Part shown: positions 24,410-35,813 of the stretch, in pieces | How positions within the stretch are numbered: position 1 is the stretch's first letter | Layout of the letters: the number at the start of each line of letters is the position of its first letter | Assembly: GCF_024713945.1 (NCBI RefSeq) | Contig: NC_134678.1 | Coordinates: 6,200,001 to 6,264,000 of the forward strand | Reading direction: 5' to 3' | DNA length: 64,000 bases | DNA from: Dermatophagoides farinae | Taxonomy: Eukaryota > Arthropoda > Arachnida > Sarcoptiformes > Pyroglyphidae | The notes under the pieces: generated by a model | The model's database searches: none | The model's input: only the letters and a program-made list of their open reading frames with translations | Told to the model about the DNA's origin: nothing | Made by a program: the position numbers and the translations under genes

Positions 24410-25300
24410 TTAGATATTCAAATCAAATAGTTTTTCAAGCAATTCATAATGATCAGTATGCATTATTCTTCTCACTTCATTCAAATCAGTCAAAATGTTC
24501 GACGAATATTCTATGTTTGGTGAAAAAATAATCAACGAATAACATGACGAAAAATATTTCAAATTCATACCTTTATGTTTGATCTTCATTACAGAATCAT
24601 TGGATTTTCCCTCATTTGATTGTCCATCATCATCCAGTATGTCATTCTTTTTTTCCTTTTCATTTGATCGATTAACATTAATTTCACCATTCACATCCTC
24701 CTTTCGATTCGCTTTAGCCGATCGTTTTTGTTTCATTTCTTTTTTCTCATTATTCATGACCATCTTTGGTCCAGTAATAAAATCCATTTTTTTTCTTTCT
24801 TCTAAATATTCAAAATACATTGCCAATCGTTGTTGAGCAATTTTATTCTCTAAACTTTTCTCCTTATTTTTGATATGTTCTTCTTGTTTCTTTTTCGATT
24901 TTTTCTTATCTTCAATTTGTTTCAATAAATCTCTACGATATTTTTCCATTTTTTCTTGTGATGGTGTCGGTGATTTTGTTCTTTGTTTCATTGATTGTAC
25001 ATTGTCTTTAATTTTTTTCATTCGTTCAAAATCAATGGATTCGATTTTCGTTTTTGTTTCATCGTTTTCGTTTTGATCAGCTGATTCGTCAATTTTATCT
25101 TCAACAATTGTATCGGACGATGATTTGTTGGACAACATTTGTTTTTTGTCACAAGCAGCATCTTGATCAATTATCAATTTTGTTTTTTGGTGTGATTTTT
25201 TTTCCAAATTCTTTAGAATTTTATCCAATCGATCAAAATATTTAAATTGTTCGTTAACATCTTTATTTTCTTTGGCAATATATTCATTTAAACTAGTCAT
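24410..25300 (-). CDS. Lys/Glu-rich coiled-coil protein, function unknown
   Basis: One long open frame of 296 codons; the better model removes a 60-nt intron (24570-24511, GTATGA...CATAG), leaving exons 25300-24571 and 24510-24410 and 276 residues. Because 60 is divisible by three and the intron has no stop, both forms are translatable. The N-terminus (about 1-40) is predicted helical (FDRLDKILKNLEKK), the middle is a charged coiled coil (about 95-175, EKMEKYRRDLLKQIEDKKK), then a charged linker, and a C-terminal amphipathic helix ending LLEKLFDLNI. I do not recognise the family; composition and layout resemble small CCDC-type cytoskeletal proteins. It is divergent from pyruvate carboxylase (1.49 kb between starts). 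Confidence 0.6.
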   Translation of the reverse strand: MTSLNEYIAKENKDVNEQFKYFDRLDKILKNLEKKSHQKTKLIIDQDAACDKKQMLSNKSSSDTIVEDKIDESADQNENDETKTKIESIDFERMKKIKDNVQSMKQRTKSPTPSQEKMEKYRRDLLKQIEDKKKSKKKQEEHIKNKEKSLENKIAQQRLAMYFEYLEERKKMDFITGPKMVMNNEKKEMKQKRSAKANRKEDVNGEINVNRSNEKEKKNDILDDDGQSNEGKSNDSVMKIKHKGMNLKYFSSCYSLIIFSPNIEYSSNILTDLNEVRRIMHTDHYELLEKLFDLNI

Positions 25301-26785
25301 TTTTTTTTCTTAGTTTAAAGTTGATGTTTTTTTTTTAGGATAAAACAATGACTAGAAATTGTGTGGTCAAATGTTTGAATTTTGAAGCAATGGTCAGTTT
25401 CCATGGTTATGGAATTGAATTGAATTGAAATGACGCTCCAGTGTGTGTGTGTGTATAGAATATGCACATATGTGTGTACACACAGCTGACTTGATCATCA
25501 TGAATGTACAATATATATATTGTAATTGTGATATATTATTTATTAATCACATGAATGAATGAATGAAAATTATTATTTCCTATACAATTTACTATCGTTT
25601 ACGTCGTCGCCACAATTTATATATATTGTGTAATAACATCATCATTTACGTTCATATGGTATACAACAATCCACATGTATGTATGTAGCAAATGTACTTT
25701 TAATTTAAAAAACTTTTTCCATTATCATTTTGAAAATCTAATATAATGAGTATAAAACAGTCAGTAATTTTTTTTTTTTTTGGCATAGAATTTTATTTTT
25801 CTTGTCTAATGACACCCCATAAAGATATATAGTTGTGTTTATTTATCTGATTGATATATGCCACAATCATTTATTTTTTGTTGAATAAAAAAAAAAAAAA
25901 AATTATATTATACATACACAAACACACACATGATAAACCAATTTATTCGTGCCTGTTTTGTTGATAATAGTCAAAAATGTATTTTCTTTTATCAAATAAT
26001 AATAATAATCATCATATAATCATTCAATATTATATTGTGAAAGGTAAATTGTACGAAATTTTTTTTTTGTTTTGTTTTGTTTTGAACAAGTCCATCATCA
26101 TTGGATTTATATCGATGTACTTGATTTTTATGCACAAAAACAAACATGTACAGATTCGAATTGATCTACATTATTAGCATATATAACTAATATAATATAC
26201 TAGTTGCTCTTTCGCTTTGTCTCTATCCTCTCCTTTTCTCTATTCATCAACCTTTGCTTCATATCTTTTTTGCCAATTTAAAGTTGGATACACAACATGA
26301 TGTTGATTATTTCTTCGTACTATTGATTCACATTCAATTATTGGTTAATCATTGAAGATAAGAAATTGACGAAATAATAATTCGATCACCAAAATGAAGA
26401 TAAATAGTCGAATCAAAATGTTTACATGATGATTCTCTCCTGATGACGGTGATGGCCATTTATTATTTTGATAAAGTTATTTTCATTTATTTTCAACCTT
26501 GTGTTTTGATCGTCAAATTCGACATCTCGAATCCTGTGTTGAAAAACATTTTATTTTTTTTTTTTTGCCATTGATCTTTTCAAACTAACGATACTTTGTA
26601 CCCAAAAGGAAAAGCTTATGATTTTAAAATTTTATATATTTTCTATTTTCTATCTTGATTTCAAAAACATCATTCGAACATTTAGATGCATATTGTCAAT
26701 GACCAATTGAATTCAGGTTTGCTGTTTGCATCATTGGTATCGTTTCGTTGTGGTTTTCTATTAATTCTACATAAAATACTTCAAA
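25301..26785. other. Intergenic between divergent coiled-coil gene and pyruvate carboxylase
   Basis: A+T-rich with a GT tract (25442-25453), palindromic ATATATAT stretches (about 25510-25520) and A/T runs. No coding signal found on either strand. Presumably promoter and leader sequence for both flanking genes. Confidence 0.5.
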
Positions 26786-29700
26786 ATGTCTCGCATCTTA
26801 TATCATCGTAATTTTCTGAAGAATAACTTTTTCATTGTACAGAAACATTTGTACAATCAACGAAATTTAAATTTTCGTTATTTTTCATCAGAAATAAATC
26901 CAATTAAAAAGGTTTTAGTTGCCAATCGAGGTTAGATTATAAAACAATTTTAATATTAATGTTAATTTTTTTTTTAAAAACAAAATACTTTAATAATTTT
27001 CGTAAACATTTAGGAGAGATTGCCATTCGTATATTTCGAGCATGTACAGAATTGGGAATCCGTTCGGTGGCCATTTACTCGGAGCAGGATAAAATGCACA
27101 TGCATAGGCTTAAAGCTGATGAAGCCTATTTGATTGGAGCTGGATTAGCTCCAGTTCAAGCTTATCTAAACATTCCTGAAATTGTACGTACAGCAAAAGA
27201 AAATAATGTTGACGCCATTCATCCTGGCTATGGTTTTCTTTCGGAACGATCCGATTTTTGTCGTGCCTGTATTGATAACAATATTAAATTTATCGGACCC
27301 AGTCCGGATATTATGGCTAGAATGGGTGATAAAGTTGAAGCTCGTAAAGCTGCCATTGAAGCTGGTGTGCAAGTTGTTCCCGGTACTGATAATCCAATTA
27401 CGACAGTGGATGAAGCTATGGAATTTGTTGAAAAATATAAATTGCCAATCATTTTTAAAGCAGCGTATGGTGGTGGCGGAAGAGGTATGTTGCAGCAAAA
27501 ATTTATTGATTGATTTCTAATTTATTAATTTAATTATCAAGGTATGCGTGTGGTGCGCAAAGAAAGTGAATTGAAAGAAAATTTCGAACGTGCTTCCTCT
27601 GAAGCATTGTCTGCATTCGGAAATGGAGCACTTTTTATTGAAAAATTCATTGAACATCCCCGACATATTGAGGTTCAAATATTAGGTGATAAATATGGTG
27701 ATATCGTACACCTTTATGAACGTGATTGTAGTATTCAACGACGTCATCAGAAAATAATTGAAATGGCGCCTTCGCCATCAATTGATCCTACAGTGAGAGA
27801 GAAAATTCTTAAAGATGCTGTCAAAATCACCAAACACGTGGGCTATCAAAATGCCGGAACTGTTGAATTTCTGCTTGATTCGGATGGATCACATTATTTT
27901 ATAGAAGTAAATGCTAGGCTTCAAGTTGAGCATACGGTAACTGAAGAGATTACTGGAATCGACATTGTACAAAAACAGATTCGAATTGCTGAAGGAAATT
28001 CTCTAGCCAGTCTTGGCTTGAATCAAGACAAAATTCGAATTGATGGAACGGCCATTCAATGTCGAGTTACTACAGAAGATCCAGCTAAAAATTTTCAACC
28101 TGATTTTGGAAGAATCGAAGTTTTCCGTAGTGGTGAAGGTTTTGGTATTCGTCTCGATGGTGCATCTGCATTTTCCGGTGCTATCATATCGCCTTATTAT
28201 GACTCGTTGTTAGTTAAAGTGATAGCCAAAGCTCCAAATATAGAATCTGCATCTCGTAAGATGACTCGAGCTTTGAGAGAATTCAGAGTTCGAGGAGTAA
28301 AGACTAACATACCGTTTTTATTGAATGTGTTGAATAATGAACGTTTTTTGAAGAATGATTATGACACAAATTTTATCGATACACATCCACAATTGTTTCA
28401 CTTTGAACCAAGCCAAAATCGTGCACAAAAGCTTCTTTATTATCTTGCCAATGTAATGGTCAACGGTCCATCTACGCCTTTAGCAACTAAATTAAAGCCT
28501 GCAGAAATAACACCAGAAGTTCCTATAAATGATACATCACAAGAAATATTTTCCGGTTGGAAAGATATACTCGATCGAGAAGGTCCTAAAGCTTTTGCCA
28601 AGGCTGTTCGTGAACATAAGAATCTTTTGTTGATGGATACAACTTTTCGTGATGCCCATCAATCTTTATTGGCAACACGAGTACGAACATACGATTTACT
28701 TCGCATAAGTCCTTATGTTTCTCAAAATTTCAACAAATTATTCAGTTTAGAGAATTGGGGTGGTGCAACCTTTGATGTGGCAATGCGTTTTCTTCATGAA
28801 GATCCATGGGAAAGATTGCAACAAATGAGACAATTAATACCAAATATTCCTTTTCAAATGTTATTGAGAGGTGCCAATGCTGTTGGTTATACATCATATC
28901 CGGATAATTTGGTCTACAAATTCTGCGAACTTGCCAAACAAGTAATTCTAAATAATTTTTTCGATTTATTATAATAATAACCATTTTATTTAATTTAGAA
29001 TGGAATGGATATCTTCAGGGTGTTTGATTCATTGAATTATGTGCCAAACATTTTGGTCGGAATGGAAGCAGCAGGTCAAGCAGGTGGTGTAGTTGAAGCA
29101 GCCATTTCTTATACTGGTGATGTTTCCGATCCAAATCGGACTAAATATAACCTCGATTATTATCTGAAAATTGCCGATGAGCTTGTCAAAGCTGGAGCAC
29201 ATGTTTTATGTATCAAAGATATGGCTGGTTTACTAAAACCACAAGCTGCAAAAATTTTAGTTTCAGCACTTCGATCACGCTATCCGGATTTACCGATTCA
29301 CATTCATACACATGATACTGCCGGTGCTGCAGTCGCTTCCATGATAGAATGTGCCAAAGCTGGAGCTGACATTGTCGATGTTGCAGTCGATTCAATGTCT
29401 GGTCAGTTTGAACTAATAGATTCATTTGATGATATGTTTTTGATTTGATTTATATTTCATTTTTAGGAATGACCTCTCAACCAAGTATGGGAGCCGTTAC
29501 AGCTTCATTGGAACGAACTCCTTATGACACGGAATTAGATTTAAGCCATGTCAGTGCCTATTCAGCCTTTTGGGAACAAACTCGCACATTATATGCTCCA
29601 TTTGAATGTACAACGACAATGAAAAGTGGAAACTCTGATGTCTATTTGAATGAAATTCCAGGTGGTCAATACACTAATCTTCAATTTCAGGCTTATTCAT

Positions 29701-30815
29701 TGGGGCTTGAATCGCGATTTCAACAAGTCAAAAAAGCATATGCCGAAGCTAACAAACTGTTGGGTGATTTAATAAAAGTCACGCCATCATCCAAAGTTGT
29801 TGGTGACTTTGCACAATTTATGGTTCAAAATAATCTTACTGCAAGCGATATCGAACAAAAAGCAGAAGAATTAAGTTTTCCAAGTTCGGTTGTTGAATTC
29901 ATGCAAGGTTTTATTGGTGAGTGAAATTAAAAATTTAAACATACCTGTTGATATAATAATTGTGATGAATTTGATTTTTTCAATGATGAAAAAGGTGAAC
30001 CACATGGAGGCTTTCCCGAACCATTGCGTAGTAAAATTCTTAAAGGCCTTTCCCCTATAAGTGGCCGTCCAGGACAACATTTAGCACCATTGAATTTCAT
30101 TCAACTCAAGGATGAATTGATCGAAAAACATACATCGCCTATATCAGATACTGATGTTATTAGTGCCGCCATGTATCCCAAAGTTTGTGATGATTATATC
30201 AAATTTCCGAGAAGAATTTGGTCCTGTCGCTTTACTTGACACAAGAATTTTTTTGACCGGTCCCAAAGTTGGCGAAGAATTCGAGGTAAATCATTATAGT
30301 TGCCATTCTTAGATGTTGTTAATGATTAATTTTGAATTTGAACCTCAGGTTGTTTTAGAAAAAGGAAAAACCCTTCATATCAAAACTTTGGCAGTTTCCG
30401 AAATCAGATCAAAAACCGGCGAAAGAGAAGTCTTTTTTGAATTAAATGGACAATTACGAACTGTATTGGTCAAAGATAAAACCGTTAAACAGGTAAAGAT
30501 TGAATTTTTTTTAATTTTTCAATACGTAAAATTGGTTATATTATGTTTGATTCATAGGAAATCGTTTCGAATCCTAAAGCATTAAAAGGAGTGAAAGGAT
30601 CTGTTGGATCACCGATGCCTGGAAGTGTAATAAGTGTCAAAGTTAAAGTTGGCGATAAAGTTGCAAAAGGTCAACCATTGATCGTATTGAGTGCAATGAA
30701 AATGGAAATGGTGGTTCAATCACCAGTTAGTGGAACAGTCAAACGTATTCTTGCACAAAAAGATATGAAATTAGAGGGTGATGATCTCATCATGGACATT
30801 GAAGTTGATAATTGA
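26786..30815 (+). CDS. PC: Pyruvate carboxylase, mitochondrial (one apparent extra base)
   Basis: Eight exons: 26786-26930, 27014-27484, 27542-28941, 28999-29401, 29467-29916, 29995-30285, 30349-30492, 30558-30815; about 1,186 residues, the family's normal size. Catalyses biotin- and ATP-dependent carboxylation of pyruvate to oxaloacetate in the mitochondrial matrix. An Arg/Asn-rich presequence (1-37) precedes the biotin carboxylase domain ([36 protein letters not shown]), the carboxyltransferase barrel ([15 protein letters not shown] near residue 568, [20 protein letters not shown]) and the biotinyl domain with SAMKME (Lys about 1149). In exon 6 the sequence ATTTCCGAGAAG (near 30204-30215) has one base too many: the frame reaches a stop at 30237, whereas dropping one C of 30207-30208 restores the conserved KF-EEFGPV-LLDTRIF reading. 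Most likely a sequence error; see findings. Confidence 0.95.
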
Positions 30816-30889
30816 TAATTGTTTTTTATTCATGTGTTATTGTTTAATTTTGAAAAAAATGCTCTAAATACAAAATATTTGTTACTTTT

Positions 30890-31735
30890 TTAGTTGTAAC
30901 ATGGATTAAATGTAACCCAATGTGCTTTCGGCCTATTTTTGGCGCTTTCATGTGATGTGAATAGTGATTTATATGCCTCGCTAGCATTTGGATCTTTATT
31001 AACAGAATAATTTTTCGATGCCTTCTCCGAAAGGACTGATAGTGAGGATGTTTTCACCACGTTATCTGATTGTGTTGATGATGATGTTGAAGCAACAGAT
31101 TCATCCGATTTAGCCATTTTAGCTTTACCATTTATTGAATCTTCATTTTTCATTCTTTTACGTTTTTTTTCTTCTTTAAGCTTATTGCGTCTGATTGTCA
31201 TACGATTTTTAAGATCATCGATTTCGTCATCGTCACCATTGAGAACAATTAAATCATCATCAGTGAATGGTTTATTACATGATAAACAGACTTGACTTTT
31301 CACTTCTTTAATGGCTCTTTCTGAAACGACACAGCCACAGGTTCGAAAATACATGAATTTATATTTGCCATTCATTTCCAAACCAACGATTGGACAAACA
31401 AATTTATAATCATTGGTTCCGTTTGATTCTGTCGAAGCTTTTTCATCATTTGATTTTGGTGTCAATTTCAATGTAACCACATCTTTAAGATTACGAATAT
31501 GACTTAACAAGGATGAGTTTGGTGCCTCTTTATTCAACAAATATTCGATGACTGCATCTTTGTTATAAAGTCGACCAAGTTCACAAGAAACAATTGGTTT
31601 GGTCAAATCTTTCGATGATATAGCACAATATTTCCATTTAGCAGCTATTTCAGCTTCTTTATCTTTAGCTTCTTTTTTCTTTTTGGTTCGAACGAGTTCA
31701 TCACGACGTGGAATGGTTCCGCCATCACAACCCAT
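30890..31735 (-). CDS. RTF2: Replication termination factor 2 (RTF2)
   Basis: Intronless, 281 residues. It starts with the invariant MGCDGGTIPRRDELV followed by a Lys-rich stretch. Two RING-like halves follow: WKYCAISSKDLTKPIVSCELGRLYNKDAVIEYL (split U-box-like, about 36-72) and FVCPIVGLEMNGKYKF...CGCVVSERA...CLSCNKPF (about 114-165), the C2HC2-type fold that binds at most one zinc. Family members restrain or restart stalled replication forks and are removed by DDI proteasomal shuttles. The rest is basic and Ser-rich, ending with a conserved-looking YKSLFTSHESAKNRPKAHWV motif. The upstream ATG at 31813 would add 26 hydrophobic residues not typical of the family, so 31735 is chosen. Its stop lies 75 bp from the convergent PC stop, and a DRE-like palindrome sits about 105-120 bp upstream. 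Confidence 0.92.
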   Translation of the reverse strand: MGCDGGTIPRRDELVRTKKKKEAKDKEAEIAAKWKYCAISSKDLTKPIVSCELGRLYNKDAVIEYLLNKEAPNSSLLSHIRNLKDVVTLKLTPKSNDEKASTESNGTNDYKFVCPIVGLEMNGKYKFMYFRTCGCVVSERAIKEVKSQVCLSCNKPFTDDDLIVLNGDDDEIDDLKNRMTIRRNKLKEEKKRKRMKNEDSINGKAKMAKSDESVASTSSSTQSDNVVKTSSLSVLSEKASKNYSVNKDPNASEAYKSLFTSHESAKNRPKAHWVTFNPCYN

Positions 31736-31839
31736 TTTAAAAAAAAGTTCAGAAATAAAAAATTTGACACAAAATTGATTCAATCGTTTTAAATAAAAAA
31801 ATAAACAACTCATATATATATAAATAATTGTGAAATTAG

Positions 31840-31855
31840 TATCGATAGTATCGAT
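31840..31855. promoter_or_regulatory. DRE/BEAF-like palindrome upstream of RTF2
   Basis: TATCGATAGTATCGAT: a perfect TATCGATA octamer (31840-31847) and two inverted ATCGATA arms around a single central base (31841-31855). The same 15-mer occurs at 59415-59429, upstream of GID8. Insect DREF binds TATCGATA and BEAF-32 binds clustered CGATA; whether mites use these factors is unknown. Confidence 0.5.
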
Positions 31856-31901
31856 TTTTATTTGAAAAAAATGTAGATTTTATTTTTAATTTAAATTAAA
31901 A

Positions 31902-32979
31902 TTATTTTAAGGTTGCAGAATTGAATTTGTTGAACAAAAAACATCTTATATTGAATGGAACATAATACAAAAAATAGATCAATAGTTTATATGTAAATTT
32001 TGCGCTAATTATATGAGTTCGAGGATTCACAGCATAGACAGCTTCTTCAAAATCATCAAACAATGATGATAAGGCATAGCTTTTCGGACTGAACATTCCA
32101 AAATTTTTCATTACAGATTCATGATATTTTTGAAAATAACCATCGTACAATTGTCGTTTTGATTCATCGAAACTTTCCAGTTGATCTTGCATAATTTTTT
32201 TGTGATTGACCATAATATTGGTTAGCTTAGCATAATCACCCAATCGTAAGCAAACAGTTTTTATATTAAATTTTTTCAATTCAATCGATAATGATTCGGT
32301 GAATGTTTCGATTGCTTTTTTAGTGGCTGAATAAACACTAACACCAGGAAATGGTACAATAGCATTCACTGAGCTTAAATTGATAATACGACCTTGTGAT
32401 TTGATAATGATTGGCAATAAATATTTTATCAGATTGATAGTACCAAGAAAATTTACATTAATTTGTTTTTCGATTTGTTTGAATGTTTGAAAATCAAATT
32501 CTCCGACAACACATATACCGGCATTGTTGATTAATGCATGAAGTTCTACAGGAAAAAAAGTAATACTAAATGTTAATCGACATTAAATATACAAATTATT
32601 ATTATTAATACATACCATATTTTCGATCATCAAGAAATTTTTGGATTTTTTTAATCGGTCTATCCGAATCAGTAATGTCATCCAAATCAAGTTCAATCAA
32701 ACAGATTCGATCATCATTGAACTTGGTTTTCAATTCCAATGCACCGGGGCTTGATATCGAAAGAACTGTTGCAATTATAATCGAACCTTTTGAATGTAAA
32801 TATTTAGCTGCTTCCAATCCGATACCGGAATCACACCCTGTAATTAGAATTACTTTGCCAACTGGTGTCAACCATTGAGTAGGCAAAAATAAGGCAGAAA
32901 AAAAGCTCCAAAATAGTGCGATAACACTGATGAGCAAAAGTAAAAAACTTAGTCCATAATAAAATGTTGAATCGTCCAT
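31902..32979 (-). CDS. Membrane-anchored short-chain dehydrogenase/reductase (SDR9C/BDH1-like)
   Basis: Two exons, 32979-32616 and 32545-31902, phase 1, give 335 residues. A hydrophobic N-terminal anchor (about 8-31) precedes a Rossmann fold: VILITGCDSGIGLEAA (TGxxxGxG cofactor loop, about 42-57), INNAG (about 124-128), a catalytic Ser in NLSSVNA, and the YSATK catalytic Tyr-x3-Lys. The GCDSGIG variant and the overall pattern match the SDR9C group (retinol/hydroxysteroid dehydrogenases and 3-hydroxybutyrate dehydrogenase). The C-terminus has a second hydrophobic stretch (LLIYFLYYVPFNI), consistent with ER or mitochondrial membrane association. Substrate cannot be assigned; a steroid, retinoid or lipid oxidoreductase is likely. 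Transcribed in the same direction as RTF2, whose start is about 170 bp past this stop. Confidence 0.82.
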
Positions 32980-35813
32980 CGTTAGCTTATGAAGGTCAGT
33001 ACATCGAATGAAACTTTTTTTTACTTTTCATGGTCATCATCGTTGTCATATGTATTCATGAAAAAAAAAAAATGATCATGAGAAATTTATGTGTATAGGG
33101 TAAAAACCAGTTTTAATGGGTCATTCATTCATTCATTCATTCATTCCATTGTTTTCAATGGCAAAGAGAATTTTAATAGCAATATATATGGATTTCATGA
33201 AAAAAAACAAAAACAAAAAATTGTTGATGCTAAATAAAGATGGATCAAAATCATATGGATAATCTTGTCTTGAATTTATGATGAATATTTTCAAGTTTCA
33301 AAATGAATTTTTTTTCTTCACTTCTTTTCTGATCATCCATCGATCATAATTAACCATTGAAAAAAAAACAGGATTAAATATAGTGTATGACATGTCATTA
33401 TGATTCTTATTTTGCACCCATAAAATAATGTGTCACACACAGGTATGGTTACAACATCAAACAAAAAAAAAATTTAGAACATGTGACATTGAATATATCA
33501 TACTGATTAATGATAATGATGATATTGGCGTGACAAATCAAAACGAATTCTAGACGAATTTTTTTTTCTTACTTTTTTTTGCCATCATTCAAAAAAATGC
33601 CAAATTTAGATGTCATAATCGTTAAAGATTATTACAATGATGATGATGATGATAACCCATCATTCAACAATTGACAATTGGAAAATTATCTTTCATGATG
33701 ATGATGATAATGGCAGAATGAAGAGTAGTCGGAAAAAAAATTGGCATTTCATTCTCAATTCCAAGGTATAATTTTGTGGTTGGGGAAAAAAACAGAAAAA
33801 TCATTTTTTTTTTCTTGTTCAAATCATCATTAACAATGATATAATGATGACAACAAGGACAAAGTCCACAGACATTGTACCTGTGTGATTGAGTTTTTTT
33901 TTGTTCACCTGATTTCTCAAAAAGATTTGGTCAATTATCCAGGTCATTGAATATATATGAATAGTTATTGCTATTATATAATAATCATCATCATCATCAC
34001 ACATCATGATTGACTATTTTGAATTTTTTTTTTTTTTACCAGATTCTAGTAAATTTTCGATAATTTTTTTATTTATGGAATTTTAATCATTTGATCAGAC
34101 ACATTTCTTGTTAATGTCTTGTTGTTGTTGTGGTTGTTCAATGTCAAGAGCAAAAAAAAAAATACAAACAATAGATATGCTTCATTGAATTTTATAAAGT
34201 TTTTTTTTTGCTGTTTTGTTATTCGAATGAATAAATAAATTCTTTGATGATGATTTTGTTGAAAGTTTATTTTTTATTTTTTTTTTTTTTGCAATAAAGT
34301 TTTTTCATTTCTTTTTTTTTTTTTTTTTTTTGATCTACATTCAACAAATTATATACCACACATTGGGAGATTGTTGTTATGAATTTCGAATGGCTATATA
34401 TTTTTGGCATATACGCCTTAAATTGCAAAAAATATCATCATACACAAAACAGACAAGATAGCCGGATTCAAACAAGTGAATCTGTGTGAAAGATGTTATT
34501 ACATGCATGTGTGCATGTTATTTGGGCAAGGTTCATAGTACTACCATATTTTCATGTTCATATCCTTGAGATTTTATTGCACTTGTATTGAAAAATGAAA
34601 ATAATAAGCGTATTATACTGTCTTTTATTTTATTTATATGTTGAATTATAGTAAACATATATAAACCTGTGAAAAAACGGTAAATATAGAATGGAAGAGA
34701 CGTAGTAGTAGCATGAAGATTTATAGATTTATATCAAAAGACCCACACAACAATTGTGATGATGATAGTTTGTAAAATATAAAAAAAAAGGTGGTGGCTA
34801 TTTCATTTGTTTTCTCCCATCGCTATATGTGGTTGCGTAGTTGTGTTTGACGACGACGACGACGACGACAACGACAACGATTACGAAGTTGAAAAGTGAT
34901 GTACACACAGAATTGAATATTGTTGATAATGATGGTGATATAAGCAAACAACTTCTTAAACATCCATCAATCATCACCAAACAATTGATTGATTAATATT
35001 ATGAAATCATCTTATCAATATATTACCTGACAGCTGTGTGTCATAAATCTAGTGTATATTGTGGCAATAAACAAGAATTTTATTAAAAAAGTTTCTTCAT
35101 ATCAATCGTGTGTATCACTATATCATCAGGTGGTGTTTGTCATCATCAAAGAATTGAATTTGAATCCGAAATTCATCTTCATATACATCGTTGTCTCCAA
35201 GCATTCTTTTTATTTATTTATTAATTCTAGGTTAGAACATTATGAGCTTCATCATTGTCGTCCTTGTGCCTTTTATTTGATTTTAACACAAGTAATGTCT
35301 ACGGTTTTTTCTTCTATTATTATTCATTGTCACACACAAATAAAAAAAAATTTTTAAATATCAAAAAGACAGAAAATTTCTTGACGAAAAACAGAAATTC
35401 ATTTATTCAAAACCTACGCGACATATGTATGTTACCAAATTTGGCTTCAATACATTGACATGTGAATAGTTGTGGGACATTTTTTTCAGATTGATCCTGG
35501 AAAAAAAAATGTTTGAAATTTCTCCGTAAACATTCGAAAAGGTAAACAATATTCATCGTCACACCCAACAACAAAAAATAGTTTGCTCTATTGAATTTTG
35601 TTGTAGTGGAGTGCAACAATTTTTAAATTTTGTTTTTTTAATTTATTAACAAGTGTTTTTTTATATCAGTGTGTTTGTGTGTGTGGTTTGTGTCCATAAA
35701 TCTCTGCTGCCCAAACAAATCATTTTGTTGCTTCTTCATTACAAAGCTGCCATTATAGAGATAGGTTTTTTTTCAAAATTTAATTTAAATTAACAATAGC
35801 CACCGAATATAAA
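32980..35813. other. Largest intergenic gap: divergent promoters of the SDR and the 35814 gene
   Basis: 2.8 kb without a credible conserved frame. It contains a TTCA repeat (33121-33147), many A and T homopolymers (for example 34312-34331), GAT microsatellites (33639-33652, 33696-33709), a GAC tract (34849-34870) and several ATATAT islands. Open frames at 33819-34007, 34798-34980 and 35052-35619 are low complexity. An acceptor-like AACAATAG (35792-35799) just before the 35814 start suggests a spliced leader exon. Confidence 0.5.
34849..34879. repeat. (GAC)n microsatellite
   Basis: About seven GAC units degrading into GACAAC/GACAACG. Non-coding context. Confidence 0.7.

Noticed and set aside
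33819-35619. Open frames of 60-101 codons in the 2.8-kb gap
   Set aside because: Low-complexity translations (poly-Ile/Val/Phe from microsatellites); nothing recognisable.
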